From Lycium barbarum (lineage: Eukaryota; Streptophyta; Magnoliopsida; Solanales; Solanaceae), in assembly GCF_019175385.1 (NCBI RefSeq), contig NC_083337.1, positions 42,508,938 through 42,572,937 of the forward strand: 64,000 nucleotides of DNA. Direction: 5' to 3'. Below are positions 34,334-47,417 of the stretch, in pieces. Every line of letters starts with the position of its first letter. The stretch's first letter is position 1. The notes below the pieces were generated by a model. That model did no database searches. It was given only the letters and a program-made list of their open reading frames with translations, and was not told where the DNA came from. The position numbers and the translations under genes were made by a program.

Positions 34334-35401
34334 ATAGGCCCTTGGGCAAATGTATTTTGTTTTGTCTTTTGTAATTTAGCCAAGGTCGGTTTTCCCGGCC
34401 CTTCTGTATATATGTAATGAAGGTCTATAGACTTAGACCAGTGTTTTGCCCAAATATAAATTGGGCTCGAAATTGAGTAAACGTTTTTAATAAGCTTTTG
34501 CTTTAATGGAAAGCTTTTACTTTAATGGAACCAACGTTTAAGTTAAAATAGGTTCGCCGTGCACCGAGCCTTTTTCCAACCGGTGATTATATATAAGGGC
34601 CTCATCTTTATGCTTTTGAATTCAGACGTCTCGGAATCACTTCGGGCATATGGGTTGAAGTTTTCAACCTTTTGAGACTTGAAGTTTCTAGACTTGGTCT
34701 TTAAATTAGGCTTAGTTCACTTGAAACTTTAATGCCTTTATTTTGTTCGTCTCTTTTGTGACTATAGTCCCTAATCGAGGGTAGCTCGTGAGCTTTGAAG
34801 ATCAACTAAACCATATATGTGAAGTACATATTCACGCACTTTCACAATTTATGTGGGCTTAAACCAAAGTGCTCTTCTCATTTCATATATTTGTATCATA
34901 CAAATGATCGAGGGGCAACCAATTTGTTTTTCTGCTTTTTTCGTAGCAAATAAACTAACTGGGTACAGTTCATTTGATCGTTTGGCCCTTACAATAGATA
35001 CTAGTGCAGAAATTTCAAAAAATACAAAAGGTTTGGCCTTGTTGAGTTATGTTTGGCCTCGTTGAGCTATCTCGAATCTCTCTAGGGTATGATAGTCCCC
35101 TAGAGTTTATGTTCGAAGTATGAGAAGAGAAACACTGTTCGTTAATGCTATGCAGTCCCCAGTCCTGACACTTGGTTTTTATTTGATAAGAAAGTAACAC
35201 GCTGTACATTATTGCCTCATTAAAAAACTTGCAGGAAAACTCACTTCAGGACAAAACCAAGCTAAGGAAAAAGAGTGCAACACGTGTTTTCAAACCTAAT
35301 TCTAGCCTTTTTAACTTTGCTCCGGTTGTTCCTGCAAGGGTTAAGTGAGTAAATTTAAAGAATTCACAGAGGGTGAGTGTATCATACCTTAGCAATAGTT
35401 G
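34334..35401 (-). other. Spacer between Elt-D integrase and antisense ORF
   Basis: AT-rich and non-coding. It should hold the 3' ends of two converging transcripts, gag-pol from the right and the antisense ORF from the left. The short frames in it show no family features. Confidence 0.5.
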
Positions 35402-36376
35402 TTTTTTCCAGTTGCGCCACATTCCAGTTGTTTTGTAGCTGTTGGCCATCTTCTGATTCCAATTAGTACGAGTGTTTACCGGTTATCCCAATTACTCTAT
35501 ATGGTCCCTTCCAGTTTGGACCCAGCTTTCCCTCGTAGGGATTCTTGGTGTGTAAGGTGTCCTTCCGTAGGACTAAGTCCCCGACTTGGAAGTGTCGAAG
35601 ATTTTCCCTCTGGTCATAATATCTTCCTATCAGTTGCTTCTGTACTGCTAAACGGACCAACGCAGCCTCGCGAAATTCATCCGTTAAGTTGAGCTTGGCC
35701 TCGTTATTTTATTCTTCCGTTGCATATTTTTTCCAGGTGCGCCACGTTCAAGTTGTTTTGTAGTTGTTTGTCATCTTCTGATTCCAATTAGTACGAGCCT
35801 TTACCGGTTGTCCCGGTTACTCTATATGGTCCCTTCCAGTTCGGACCCAGCTTTCCCTCGTAGGGATTCTTGGTGTGTAAGGTGTCCTTCCGTAGGACTA
35901 AGTCCCCGACTTGGAAGTGTCGAAGATTTTCCCTCTGGTCATAATATCTTCCTATCAGTTGCTTCTGTACTGCTAAACGGACACACGCAGCCTCGCGAAA
36001 TTCATCCGTTAAGTTGAGCTTGGCCTCGTTATTTTATTCTTCCGTTGCATATTTTTTCCAGGTGCGCCACGTTCAAGTTGTTTTGTAGTTGTTTGTCATC
36101 TTCTGATTCCAATTAGTACGAGCCTTTACCGGTTGTCCCGGTTACTCTATATGGTCCCTTCCAGTTCGGACCCAGCTTTCCCTCGTAGGGATTCTTGGTG
36201 TGTAGGGTGTCCTTCCGTAGGACCAAGTCCCCGACTTGGAAGTATCGAAGATTTTCCCTCTGGCCATAATATCTTCCCATCAGTTGCTTCTGTACTGCTA
36301 AATGGACCAATGTAGCCTCGCGAAGTTCATCCATTAAGTTGAGCTTCATGACCATGGCCTCATTATTTGATTCTTC
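35402..36376 (-). repeat. 325-bp tandem triplication of the integrase C-terminus
   Basis: Three direct copies begin at 35402, 35727 and 36052. Each encodes the integrase tail (GDLVLRKDTLHTKNPYEGKL). The third, next to the integrase core, is the original. The first two share a 10-bp deletion and resemble each other more, so they arose later. The unit is not a multiple of three. Confidence 0.9.
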
Positions 36377-37110
36377 CGTTGCATATTGAAATCTTAAACT
36401 CGGCTCCCCAACTTCGATTGGAATTAAAGCCTCTGCAACATAGATGAACGAAAATGGTGTTTCACCGGTGCTTGACCTCGAGGTCGTTCTGTAAGCCCAA
36501 AGTGCTTTTGGCAAAACTTTTTTCCACCTGCCTTTGGACTCATCCAACCGTTTCCTTAGGTTCTGAATAATTCTTTTGTTAGTTGACTCTGCTTGCCCGT
36601 TCACACTTGGATGATACAGAGTTGACATTATCTTTTTGATTTTCAAACCTTCGAGGAAGTCATTGACTTTATTGCCTATGAACTGCCGGCCATTGTCGCA
36701 TGTGATTTCGATTTGCATACCAAACCGACAGATGATAAGGTCCCAGATAAAGTTAATGACCTTTTCTTCTCTGACCTTTTTGAAAGCCTATGGTTCAACC
36801 CACTTAGAAAAATAGTCAGTCATAAACAATATGAAGCGAGCCTTACCTAGTGCCCAAGGCAAAGGGCCGACAATGTCCATCCCCCATTTCATAAATGGCT
36901 ATAAAGATAATACCGGATGTAACAATTCCCCCGGTTGATGGATCATCAGGGTGTGCCTTTGGCATTTATTTCACTTCCGAATGAAGTTCTTTGCATCCTT
37001 TTCCATATGATCTCAATAATAACCGGGCCGAATCAATTTTTGAACCAACTGTTCCACTCCGTAGTGGTTACCATAATTCCGTTCATGGACTTCGCGCATG
37101 ATATAATCGG
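36113..37110 (-). pseudogene. Tat-type integrase of Elt-D
   Basis: The main frame 36113-36718 contains the second catalytic Asp (CDNGRQF) and the catalytic Glu (NGQAESTNK), followed by a GKLGPNWKGPYRV tail with no chromodomain. The N-terminal zinc-finger region and the first catalytic Asp lie upstream (36719-37110) but are interrupted by a stop near 36789. It would insert element DNA; this copy is broken. Confidence 0.8.
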
Positions 37111-37803
37111 TTTGACCAAGCAATACCTTGCTGCTTTGGTCTGAAGAGCCCTGGACTCCTTAAGATCCAAGAGTAGTTTCCCATCTTTGAGATAATCAAT
37201 GTACTTGTTGCGCCAGTCCCAAATCAAGCTAGTTATGTTTACCTCGACATGGCTGGATTCTACCGCTGTGTTCATCAGTTGAACAACCGTTCCTGAATTA
37301 AATTCCTCTGCTCCTACCGATGAACCCAAGTTGGCTAATGTGTCGGCTTCGGTTATCTGCTCCCTAGGCACGTGCTGCATAGTCCATTCTTTAAATCGAT
37401 GTACAATCACTTGGATTTTTTCCAAGTACTTCTGCATTGTTTTGTCTTTCACTTTGAAGAACCCCTTTACTTGATTGACGACCAAAAGTTAGTTGTATTT
37501 TGCTTCGATGATTTCAACTCTCAAGCTTCTAGCCAGCTCTAAACCTACAATCATAGCCTCATACTCAGCTTTATTGTTAGTCAATTTTAAAGTTCTTATG
37601 GACTGTCGAATAATATCGCCCGTAGGAGCTTTAAGTACTATTCCATGTCTGGACCCTTTCATGTTCGATGCTCCGTCCGTGTGTAGGGTCCAAATCCCCG
37701 AGATTTTTTCCAAAGTTAACAATAGTTCTTTTTTTACCTCGGGAACCATTGCGGGTCTAAAATATGCTACGGAGTCTGCTAAGATTTGAGACTTTATAGC
37801 CAT
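37033..37803 (-). pseudogene. Second, archaeal-type RNase H of Elt-D
   Basis: WTLHTDGASNMKGSRHGIVL (37489-37803) and NNKAEYEAMIVGLELA are the signature of the additional RNase H that Tat-lineage elements carry after their own RNase H. A stop at about 37487 separates it from the downstream part (37033-37485), which leads into integrase. It is the best single marker of the lineage here. Confidence 0.8.
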
Positions 37804-37909
37804 TCTAGGTTTATAATCGATGTCATAACCGCTGATCTCAACTGCCCATTTTTCTTCGATTTATGCATGATATTTTTTAAGGGATATGTGTCACTACACA
37901 TATCGAGTG

Positions 37910-38990
37910 TTATTGAAAATAAGGCTTTAGTTTCCTAGATGTTCTTAACAAAGCTAAAGCCAATTTTTCTAAGCGAGGATAACGTTTCTCCGCATCCCCC
38001 AAAGTTATACTCACATAATAAATTGAAAATTCCGTACCTTCCTCTTCTCGAACCAAAACGCCACTTACCGCGACCTCAGGCACTTCCAGGTACAAATATG
38101 GTTGTTCATCTGCCTTCAGAGTGTGCAGTAAGGGTGGGCTTGACAAGTATTGCTTCAACTCCTCAAAGGCTTGTTGACACTCCGGAGTCCAGACGAAGTC
38201 GTTCTTCTTTTTTAACAAAGAAAAGAACCGATGGCCTTTATCCGGAGAACGGGAGATGAACCTGCTTAGGGCTGCAATCCTCCCAGTTAACCTTTGTATT
38301 CCTTTCATGTTGTTGATTACTTTGATGTCTTTGATGGCCATGATTTTGTCCGGGTTGATTTTTATTCCCCAATTTGACACCATGAAGCCCAAGAATTTAC
38401 CTGAACCTACTCCAAAGGCGCACTTCTCAGGGGTCAGCTTCATGTTGTATTTGCGCAGTACATTGAAAGTTTCCTGCAAATGCTATAAATGGTCCTATGT
38501 TTCCAGAAACGTAACTAGCATACCGTCAATATAAACTTCTATCGTTTTCCCTATCTACTCTTCGAACATTCCATTAACTAGGCGTTGGTAAGTTGCTCCA
38601 GCCTTTTTTAGTTCGAATGGCATTACGTTATAACATTAAGTCCCATATCTAGTCATGAAAGAAGTTTTATCTTGATCCTCCAGGTTCATCCGAATTTTTT
38701 TGTACCTAGAGTAAGCGTCGAGGAAACTGAGCACTTCATGCCCCGCTGTTGCATTGATTATTCGATCGATGTTAGGTTAAGGAAGGGAATCCTTCGGCAT
38801 GCCTTGTTCAAATGTTTATAATCTATGCACATTTTGAATTTATTACCTTATTTAGGAATAACTACTAAGTTAGCTAGCCAGTTCGGGTATTTAACTTCCC
38901 GAATGGAATCTATTTTTAAAAGCTTTTTTACCTCCTCCTTGACGAATTTATGTTTGACCTCGGGCTTTGGTCTTCGTTTCTGCTTCACCG
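37910..38990 (-). pseudogene. Reverse transcriptase and first RNase H of Elt-D
   Basis: The best frame (37910-38479) holds KYNMKLTPEKCAFGVGSGKF and the first RNase H (LYLEVPEVAVSGVLVREE, then KRYPRLEKLALAL). Upstream on the same strand (around 38520-38545) the catalytic motif reads YIDG instead of YIDD, so a metal-binding Asp is lost. Further stops lie upstream. Confidence 0.8.
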
Positions 38991-39260
38991 GTGGGATACC
39001 TGTCATGTCTAAATGGGACCATGCAAAATAATCGGCGTTAGCTTAAAAAATACGATTAATTTTCGCCTAAGCTCCGGGGTCAACCCCGTGCCTAGGTATA
39101 GCTTTCTATCGGGTAGGTGAACGAACAAGATAATTTGTTCCAATTCTTCCACAGTCGATTTGGTTGCGTCCGATTCATCTGGTAGCATGAACGATCTTGC
39201 AATGCTGAAGTCCATCTTCTCCTCGTCTTCAGGTCTTGCTAGGCTCGAGTCCTGTGATTG

Positions 39261-39542
39261 CTATTTGGTACTTTTACCTCTATTCAAATCATCAACATTC
39301 TTAGGTGCAGGTGATTTCGGTGCTTGAGTTGCTTCTTTGACCACAAACATTTCTTTTGCTGCTGGTTGTTCTCCATGGATTGTTTTTATTCCATCCGTGT
39401 TCAGAGGTAAAAGTACCGGCACAATTTGGTCCAACAAACCCAGCTGCTCTACTACCTTCCAACGGATATTGTTGGCTAAGCTACCTAGATCAATCAAAAT
39501 GCGCTTAACCTGAGATTTATTTATAAGGATAGAAATTACCAA
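39261..39542 (-). pseudogene. Aspartic protease of Elt-D
   Basis: The active-site region reads ILIDLGSLANNI, where the lineage normally has DSGS; Leu replaces the residue after the catalytic Asp, so activity is doubtful. The N-terminal part is missing or shifted in frame. Confidence 0.65.
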
Positions 39543-39715
39543 AACATCATTGCGAGGTTGAATGATGCCCTCCGCGTCTTCATCGCTAGAGGAAATGAAT
39601 CCATGCTGTACTTAATCTTTGGTTCTTTTTTTTTCCAAATGATAGAAACTTGTGTTTTCTTTGTCGTCGGACCTCGGGGAATTTCTACTCCTCCGATAAT
39701 CATGTTGATCACGTG

Positions 39716-41345
39716 TTATGGTTCCGCTGGTTCATCTTTCTTATTTGCTTCCCTATTTTTGTAATGACCCTTTGCTCGATCACTCAAAAATTCACGCAAG
39801 TGATAGTTCTTTAGTAACCAAGAAACTTCCTCCCTCAGTTGTAGGCAATATTCGGTTCGGTGACCATGAGTCTCAAAATAGTCGTATACCGTGTTCAGAT
39901 CCCGTTGGGCAGGATTGGTCCGAAGTGGCCTCGGCCATCTCGCGTCCTTAATGTGTCCAATAGCAGAAACAATAGTGGCAACATCGATGTTGAAGTTATA
40001 CTCGGATAATCTCAGGCATTCACCGGTGTCAGATGTCCCAACGACAGTGCTCCGGAATTGCAAACCCCTGCTTCCTGAGCCACGATCAGTTCGTCTATCA
40101 TTTCTTCCTAAATTATGGTTGGGCCCGCTTTTTCCTCTATCCTTCCTAAAGCTGGATCTTTCAGGCCGGCCGTACGGCTGTTATCTGTCCTTTGATGGTT
40201 TCTACTCAACTTCCGTTACCCTCTTTAATTTCTCCATATTTTTGTGTCGGCTTGCCGAACCTGGGGGAAGCTTGAGTTGATCATCTTCCACTCGACTTTT
40301 GGACTTGTGCTTGTTATGGACATCAGCCCATGTTACTGCTTCATACTCTAAAAAATTCTCCTTTTGTTTGAACGAGGCGGCAGTGCTACGAGGATTGAGT
40401 CCCTTAGTGAAAGCTTGGGCTGCCCACTCATCATGGACCAGGGGAAACAACATTCTTTCCTTCTGAAACCTTGTTACGAATTCTCGGAGTAATTTATTTT
40501 CCTTTTGGGCTATTATGAATATGTCGGCCTTCCTTGCTCGGACCTTTCGAGCCTCAGCATGAGCTTTCACAAAAGCATCTGCAAGCATCTCTAAAGAGTT
40601 AATAGAGTGTTTGGGAAGCATACAATACCATGTCATTGCCCCCTTAGATAACGTCTCGCTGAAGTTCTTCAACAACACCTATTCAACTTCATCCTCTTCG
40701 AGATCATTGCCGTTTATGGCGCAGGTATAAGAAGTTGCATATTCTTGTGTATCTTTACTTCCATCATACTTAGGGATATTCGGCATTTTAAACCTCTTTA
40801 GGATTAACTTTGGGGCTGCACTCGGCGGGAAAGGCCTCCGGATATAACATTCGAAATCTGGCCTGGATTAAATCGGTGGGGCTTCGGGGATCTGGTCCAC
40901 TCGAGAGTTGTAGTTCTTGACCTTATACTTATTGGCGTCGATCTCTTTGGTCAATGCCTCGAGCATTTTCAAGACTTCAGATGATCCATTAGAACCTGAC
41001 CCATTGCAACTGTTGATTACTCTATCTTTTCCATGGACCGACTCACTGATTTGGTTCGGATCCGCTGTTACTGTGCCATTGCTCTTCTTTTTGGAGTTGG
41101 GCTATAGCCGCCTGTTGTTCCTGCAACATATCAAAAACCAAACGTAAGTTAATTTCTTCCCCCACATCATCTGGTGTCTTTCGCATAGACGCCCTATCAA
41201 CGGGCTGGGTGCCATTGTCGATTGCATCATTAGAATTGATGACATTTTCATCAACGGGAAAGGCCGCTGTTTGGATCAACATGGGGTAGGTCATTCGCTG
41301 GTACCCTGTTGTTGAGGTGCTCGTCGTGGTGACTTGAATCATCAT
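39716..41345 (-). pseudogene. Tat-type gag of Elt-D
   Basis: The clearest segment is 40202-40678, with FSETLSKGAMTWYCMLPKHS, ARKADIF, EFVTRFQKERM and EWAAQAFTKGLNP, the Tat/Ogre gag core. Downstream 39716-40063 is a basic tail with a histidine/cysteine-bearing stretch. Upstream 41043-41345 is the variable N-terminus. Stops and frame changes separate the three. Confidence 0.8.
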
Positions 41346-41351
41346 TGTTCA

Positions 41352-44074
41352 TGTACGACCTAATTAAGCTAAGCCGCGCTAGCACCTACCTTTCCTACCT
41401 CGGTAGGCGAACCTTCAAACTCAACAATAGTAAAAACACAAGGAATTAATTAAATAAGCAGAAGAAATAAAATCATGTAAGTCTGACGATAGTAATATAG
41501 AAAGTATGTGGAAATAAGGAAAATACACCCTAGAGTCCGGTCTAACCTATATAAGAGCATCTAAACTAGAATATACAAGTTTGTAATATTAATAATACAT
41601 CATGTCTGAATATGTCTCGGAATAGAACATAAGACATAAATAAAGAAGAATCTTCAAGGCGGCGGATGTCTCGTGCTCACCCTGTAGACTCTAAGCAACT
41701 CTCGGAGCGACTATCAGTCACGAGAAACGGAAGTAGATCCTACCTGGAATTCTGCATTCATAAAAGAATACAACAAGTGCAGGTCAGTACAAAATCACAT
41801 TATTGGTAGGTATCATAGGCCGACTAAGTTTAACTAACATAATCCAGACAATAAAGTAAGATAGACAGGTAAATTAACAAGTATAAATCAACGCAAATCA
41901 GAAACCAAGTAAACGTCGTCACCTAGGTTAGAAAACCTAATCCCAAGTGTGCCAAGTCTCAATATAGTCAGTCCAAATCCAAATAACACAAGTATATCGT
42001 CAGATCATCAACATAAAGCCATAATGCAATGCAATGCAATAATGAATGAAATTTGGATGCAATACAATGCTGTGTACACATGTATGAAATTTGGATGCAA
42101 TGCAATGCTGTGTACACATGTACTCTTGACGGAAGTATCGACGTCTCAGCAGCACAACCCATAGGGGACCCGTGAAGTCCATGTACCTCACGGTCCGGCG
42201 AAAACCTCGATACTGGTACCCCACAATCCTGGCACAAACATTGGGATTCGTTACCACACAACCACGATTCTGGAATAATAATCGGATATCGGTCCTCACG
42301 TCACTCTCATCCAACTAAGCCCAGCTCATCACAATATTTCCTCAAGTATCATCAATGTATCAGTAGTATATCATGAAGGATGAGAATGCGTTCAATGTAT
42401 GAGTTCAACATCAATGATCAGATCAATATCACAAGTACCAAACATGGGTACGCCAATAATATCATGAAAAGGCTATACAAGCCATATAGAACACTATCCT
42501 CGTATCAAACGTCAACAAGTAAAATACTACAATATTATGATCAAGATATATTATTAGTCTCCAATATCTACTATCATCAACTAGCATCAAATCCACAACA
42601 ATAGAACAATTCAAATCGCAACATAACGGGGTGGCTAACCCCAATCACACAACAGGGCCCAACCTATGACAATATCCATCGCAATTTCACACCCGAAGGT
42701 TTACATGCTTTCTTCGATAATATCATCTAAATATATGCTTCGCTAAACGCAGTCTTACCATAGTGTAAACCGTAACCTACCCGGAGGCCTAAACAACAAT
42801 AACACCAACAATCATTTCTTAACCTTTTCTTTCCTTTGAGCCGTGAGATTAAGAAAGTCTAGGCAAATGCGAATCATGGAATTAGAATCAAGAAGAGCAT
42901 TAAACCGACCCTACTTCTATCAAGACCCAAATTCCCAACCTATGGAATAGGGTTTATGAACTAGAAGGGGATGATTAGGGATCTCAAGGTCCCAACATTA
43001 AATTAAACATCTAGGTGATCAATTCCTATCATTAGTTTTAAGTTAGAATAATCAACAAATCACTCTAATTCGGATTCTAGGCAAAATCCCCAAATTTGGG
43101 TATAAACCCTAACTTCTAATTCCACAAATTAGCCTCTAATTAGGAAGAAATTATGAAATAAAGGATTGTACTCATCAATTCAATGTTTAAAGAAGCTAAC
43201 CCTACCAACAAATCGTGATTTAGAATCCTAGATAGAATATTCATTAAACCCACTTTTAATCTTCCATTACTTTATAGACTAACAAGGAAATGAGATTCTA
43301 AGATGATTAGAGTAATGGATTAGCAAAGAGAATAGAAGGACTCACTGCCAAGAATCTTCTTGAATTTCTCTTGATAGCTCAATTTTTCAGAATAGTAATA
43401 AATGACAGACTAAGGGCATTTAATGCACAATTAATGGAATAACAGGCCCCATATCGATACAGCGGCAAGGGGACCGCTGCGGCGGTCTCGCCTCTACGGC
43501 CACTCAAACTGCCGAGACGATCGGGCTACCATACACTTAGCCGCCCCAGCGGCCCATCCCACTGTTATGGCGGTGCCACTGGGACGATAAGGGTGCCGCC
43601 ATGGCGAACATCGGCGCCGGAATTTCTCGAAATAAACACAATCTCAATTTGAAATCCCGATTAATACCCGAGGCCATCTATTCACAAAAGCACATACACA
43701 GACACACATAAAAACACGCTACAAACGCTATCGTGGCCTTGGAATTCCCAACGAAAGTCTCGTTGACTAAGTCAACCCCTGATACCTCAATTCTAACTTC
43801 CCAACCTAAGTCTTAAAATGCACCTGAGTGCATTGGGTACCGAACCAGTTATGCACACAAGTTCTAAATGACCATGCAGACTTCTCGGAATCGATGAATT
43901 TTCGAAAAAGGTCTGTTTACCCAAAAGTAAACTTTGAGTCTACTCTTTTTCGCTTTAAGCCAAATTTTCCCAGATGTCACCCAAAATCAACCCTGAGCAC
44001 CTCGACAAGTGTGCCAACGATCCCCTCGGGTCAGAAGTGTTGAAAAGACTGTAACGACCAATCAGATCATTACA
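41352..44074 (-). repeat. 3' LTR of Elt-G
   Basis: A 2.7-kb LTR-like sequence between Elt-D gag and the end of Elt-G pol. On the element strand it starts TGTAATGATCTGATTGG at 44074, exactly where the pol frame stops. The left end at 41352 is inferred from a TG and the loss of Elt-D similarity. It has a GC-rich patch (about 43455-43620) with CCGCTGCGGCGG-type repeats. Its stem-loop region (about 41770-41800) is not clearly folded. Confidence 0.65.
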
Positions 44075-45981
44075 TTAGATACCAATTGAACCATCGCTCA
44101 TCCTCGAGCAATGAACGGAAAAGAAGGGAGAAGTACCTGACTCAGCGAACAACCCAGGATATCGGCTATACATATCAGACTCAGTCTCCCAAGTAGCCTT
44201 CTCAACAGGATGATGCTTCCATAGCACCTTCACAGAAGCAATCTCCTTGGACCTCAACTTTTGAACTTGCCTATCTAAGATCGCGATAGGCTCCTCTTCA
44301 TAAGTCAAATTCTCATCAAGCAATATCGAGTCCCAACGAACAATGTAAGTAGCGTCGGTATGGACTTCTTTAGCATAGAAACTTGAAAAATCGAATGAAT
44401 TCCTGCTAAGCCTGGCGGCAAGGCTAACTCATAAGCAACATCGCCCATACGGGCAAGAATCTTAAATGAGCCAATATACCTTGGACTCAACTTACCTCTC
44501 TTCCCAAACCTCATAACACCCTTTATGGGTGTAATCTTCAATAGAACCTGGTCAACAATAGCAAACTCTAGATCTCGGACCTTCTGATTCGCATACATCT
44601 TCTATCGACTCTGAGCTGTCAAAAGCTTGGTCTGAATCACCCTCACTCTCTCAATAGATCTATACCCCAAGGTCTAACCTCAAACATATTAAAACAGGCT
44701 ACTAGAGATCTACATCTCCTACCATATAAGGCCTCAAAAGGCGCTATGCCAATACTCGAATGATAAATGTTCTTGCACGCAAACTCTACCAATGGCAAAT
44801 GCTGATCCCAATGATTGCCAAAATCGATAGCACAAGCTCTCAACATGTCCTCGAGCACCTGAATGGTCTGCTCGGACTGCCCATCGGTCCGGGGGTGGAA
44901 AGCTATACTAAGATCCAATCGGATACCCAACTCCTCATGAAAAGCCCTCCATAAACTGGAAGTGAAGATAGTACGCCTATCAGCTACGATAGAAATAGGA
45001 ACCCCATGCAATCTCATAATATCCCAAATATACAACTTGGCTAACTTCTCCGCTGTATAGGAAAGCTGAACAGGAATGAAATGAGCGGACTGAGTCAGCC
45101 AATCTACTATTACCCAAATATAATCAAACTTGCCCAGGGTCTTTGGAAGACCCGCAACAAAATCCATGGCAATCCTCTCCCACTTCCACTCGGGAATGGG
45201 CATCCTCTACAGTACACCACCAGGTCGCCGATTCTCATACTTAACTTGCTGACAATTACCACACTTAGCCACAAAATTGATTATATCCCTCTTCATCCGA
45301 CGCCACCAATAGTGATGCCTCAAATCACGATACATCTTAGTCGCTCCCGGATGAATGGGATATCAAGAACTATGAGGCTCAGTCAAAATCAACTGAATCA
45401 AATCACCAACACGAGGAACGCATACGCACCTCTTAATCCTCAAAATGCCCTCAGAATCACCCATGGCCTCATTGGCCGCACCCCTCAGAACCCTATCTCG
45501 AATCTGGCTCAACTGAGCATCCTCAAACTGATGAGTCCTGATCTGATCCAATAAAGATAACCTCACCTCTACACAAGCTAAAACCCTGTCTGTGGCTGAA
45601 ATATCAAGGCGAATGAAATTGTTGACCAGAGTCTGAACCTGCATGGCCAACAGACGCTCGGAAACAATCAAATGAGCTAAACTCCCCATACTCACTGCCT
45701 TGTGACTCAAGGCATCAGCCACAATATTAGGCTTCCCGGGATGATAAAAAATAGAGATGTCATAGTCCTTCAGGAGCTCTATCCATCGGCGCTGCCTGGA
45801 ATTAAGATCTCTCTGGGTAAACACATGCTGAAGGCTACAGTGATCGGTGAAAACCTCACAAAGGACACCGTACATGTAATGCCTCTAAATATTCAAAGCA
45901 AAGGCCATGGCCAACAACTTCAACTCATGGGTTGGGTAATTCTTCTCATGGATCTTCAACTGAAGGGAAGCATAGGCTATC
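44075..45981 (-). pseudogene. Elt-G pol, RNase H end to chromodomain
   Basis: Frames on the minus strand: RNase H tail and linker with RQRRWIELLKDYDISIFYHP (45363-45875); integrase core with VIVDWLTQSAHF, a DRRT variant of the second-Asp motif and GQSEQTIQ (44643-45203); integrase tail with GVMRFGKRGKLSPRYIG (44305-44598); chromodomain-like end (44075-44323, ILDRQVQKLRSKEIASVKVL). At least three stops or frameshifts divide them. Solo-H cuts the gene at 45981 inside VIAYAS; it resumes at 59862. Confidence 0.85.
45977..45981. repeat. Target-site duplication of Solo-H, left copy
   Basis: CTATC before the LTR; the same five bases are at 59857-59861. Removing Solo-H rejoins the Elt-G frame. Confidence 0.93.
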
Positions 45982-46189
45982 TGTTACACCTCGGAAATTT
46001 CTCCGTGAACGTACAATGAATAGACTAACGAAGAATACGAGTATACGATGTTGTAATCAGAAGGGAATGACGTTTGACGACCTTAAGTAAGATTTCAAAG
46101 GAAATGGGAATAAGAGATAGGTTATGCTCCACAATGCCTAATTATAGGTCCTGAAGACGTGAAAGTTGCAGATTTGCACTTCGGCCCAG

Positions 46190-46450
46190 TCGATCGTAAA
46201 ATGAAATACAGACCGTAAAGTGGTATACGGCCCGTAAACTACCATGTCGTATTTCAACTTACAAAACTTCAACTTTCTGCCAAAGACTTGAATGGTTAAA
46301 AACGACTTGAAATACGGATCGTAAACTGAAATACAGCCCGTAAACTGAGTCATAAACCACCATGTCCTTAGCCTGACTTTCTGGTTCTGTTATGCTTAAA
46401 TACGTCCGTAGAATATGGACCGTAAACTGGAATATGGACTGTAAACTGGG
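46190..46450 (+). repeat. Short tandem motif array in Solo-H U3
   Basis: Irregular repeats of a 14-16-bp unit, consensus near ACGGMCCGTAAACTG, separated by A/T-rich spacers. Elt-I inserted at its end. Confidence 0.75.
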
Positions 46451-46454
46451 TTTA

Positions 46455-46459
46455 CGACC
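46455..46459. repeat. Target-site duplication of Elt-I, left copy
   Basis: CGACC; identical to 57809-57813. Confidence 0.93.
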
Positions 46460-46789
46460 TGTCACGACCCAACCCCGTAAGCCGTGACTGGTGCCCGACA
46501 TGGACACCCGTATACACACTCTTTAGCTATATGTTCATTTCACATCAAACTCAATATGGTTCTTATAACGACCAAACCATGGTCTCAGAACTGTCACATA
46601 AATATTCATATAAATGCAAGCTGACAAGGCTGCCATCATATAATAATATCATATGCAAGCCGACAAGGCCGCCATCATATACGAACATCATACCACAACA
46701 CATCGTATAGACACAGCTGAACAGAACACATACACAACCCACACATATGTCCACAGACCTCTAAGAGTATCAACAGTAACGTAACATAT

Positions 46790-47010
46790 GACGGGACAGG
46801 GCCCCGTCGTACCCTTAGTCCACATAGGCATATAAATATATATCCGAAAAGGATTTGTACCAAATTCTGGACTCCGGAACAATGGAGTTCTCCAAATAGC
46901 AGAGGGGAAATCTTAAGCTGTCGGATCACCAAAGCGAATGTTTGCACCTGCGGGCATGAAACGCAGCCCCCCGAAGAAAGGGGGTCAGTACGGAATATGT
47001 ACCGAGCATG
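46790..47010 (-). promoter_or_regulatory. Stem-loop block, Elt-I 3' LTR
   Basis: SL4 (46790-46808) has GACGGG/CCCGTC arms; SL3 (46870-46893) pairs ACTCC with GGAGT; SL2 pairs CCCCC with GGGGG. In SL1 an A-to-G change is tolerated as a G-U pair. Confidence 0.6.
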
Positions 47011-47322
47011 TAGAGCATGAAATATAGAAAACGGGATCATAATTGAAATAAGAAGTACAGAAAATGAGTACAATAACCAGAATACCAAGTACTTGCTTTC
47101 GAAACATAAATCATGCATGTCAATATCATATATCATATCCGGCCTCATTATGGGACTCGGTGAACATGGTCGCCACCCCGTCTCTGGCGCCATAACACAG
47201 CATAACTTCATAATATAATATATATCTCCGTAACACAGCATATCTCTGTAACACAGCATAACTCCGTAACACAGCACAACTTCATATCACAGCATAACTT
47301 CATAACACAACATAACTTCAGA

Positions 47323-47328
<6 letters not shown>

Positions 47329-47414
<86 letters not shown>
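47329..47414. repeat. (TA)n microsatellite in Elt-I 3' LTR
   Basis: About 43 TA units; the other LTR has fewer than ten at 55600-55614. Confidence 0.95.

Positions 47415-47417
<3 letters not shown>

Larger units (their letters stand above)
45982..46459 (+). mobile_element. Solo-H: solo LTR, first part
   Basis: A plus-oriented LTR starting TGTTACACCTCGG. Its U3 has at least six copies of a short motif near ACGGCCCGTAAACT (46190-46450). It is interrupted by Elt-I and continues at 57814-59856; the total is about 2521 bp once Elt-I and one duplication copy are removed. Confidence 0.88.
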
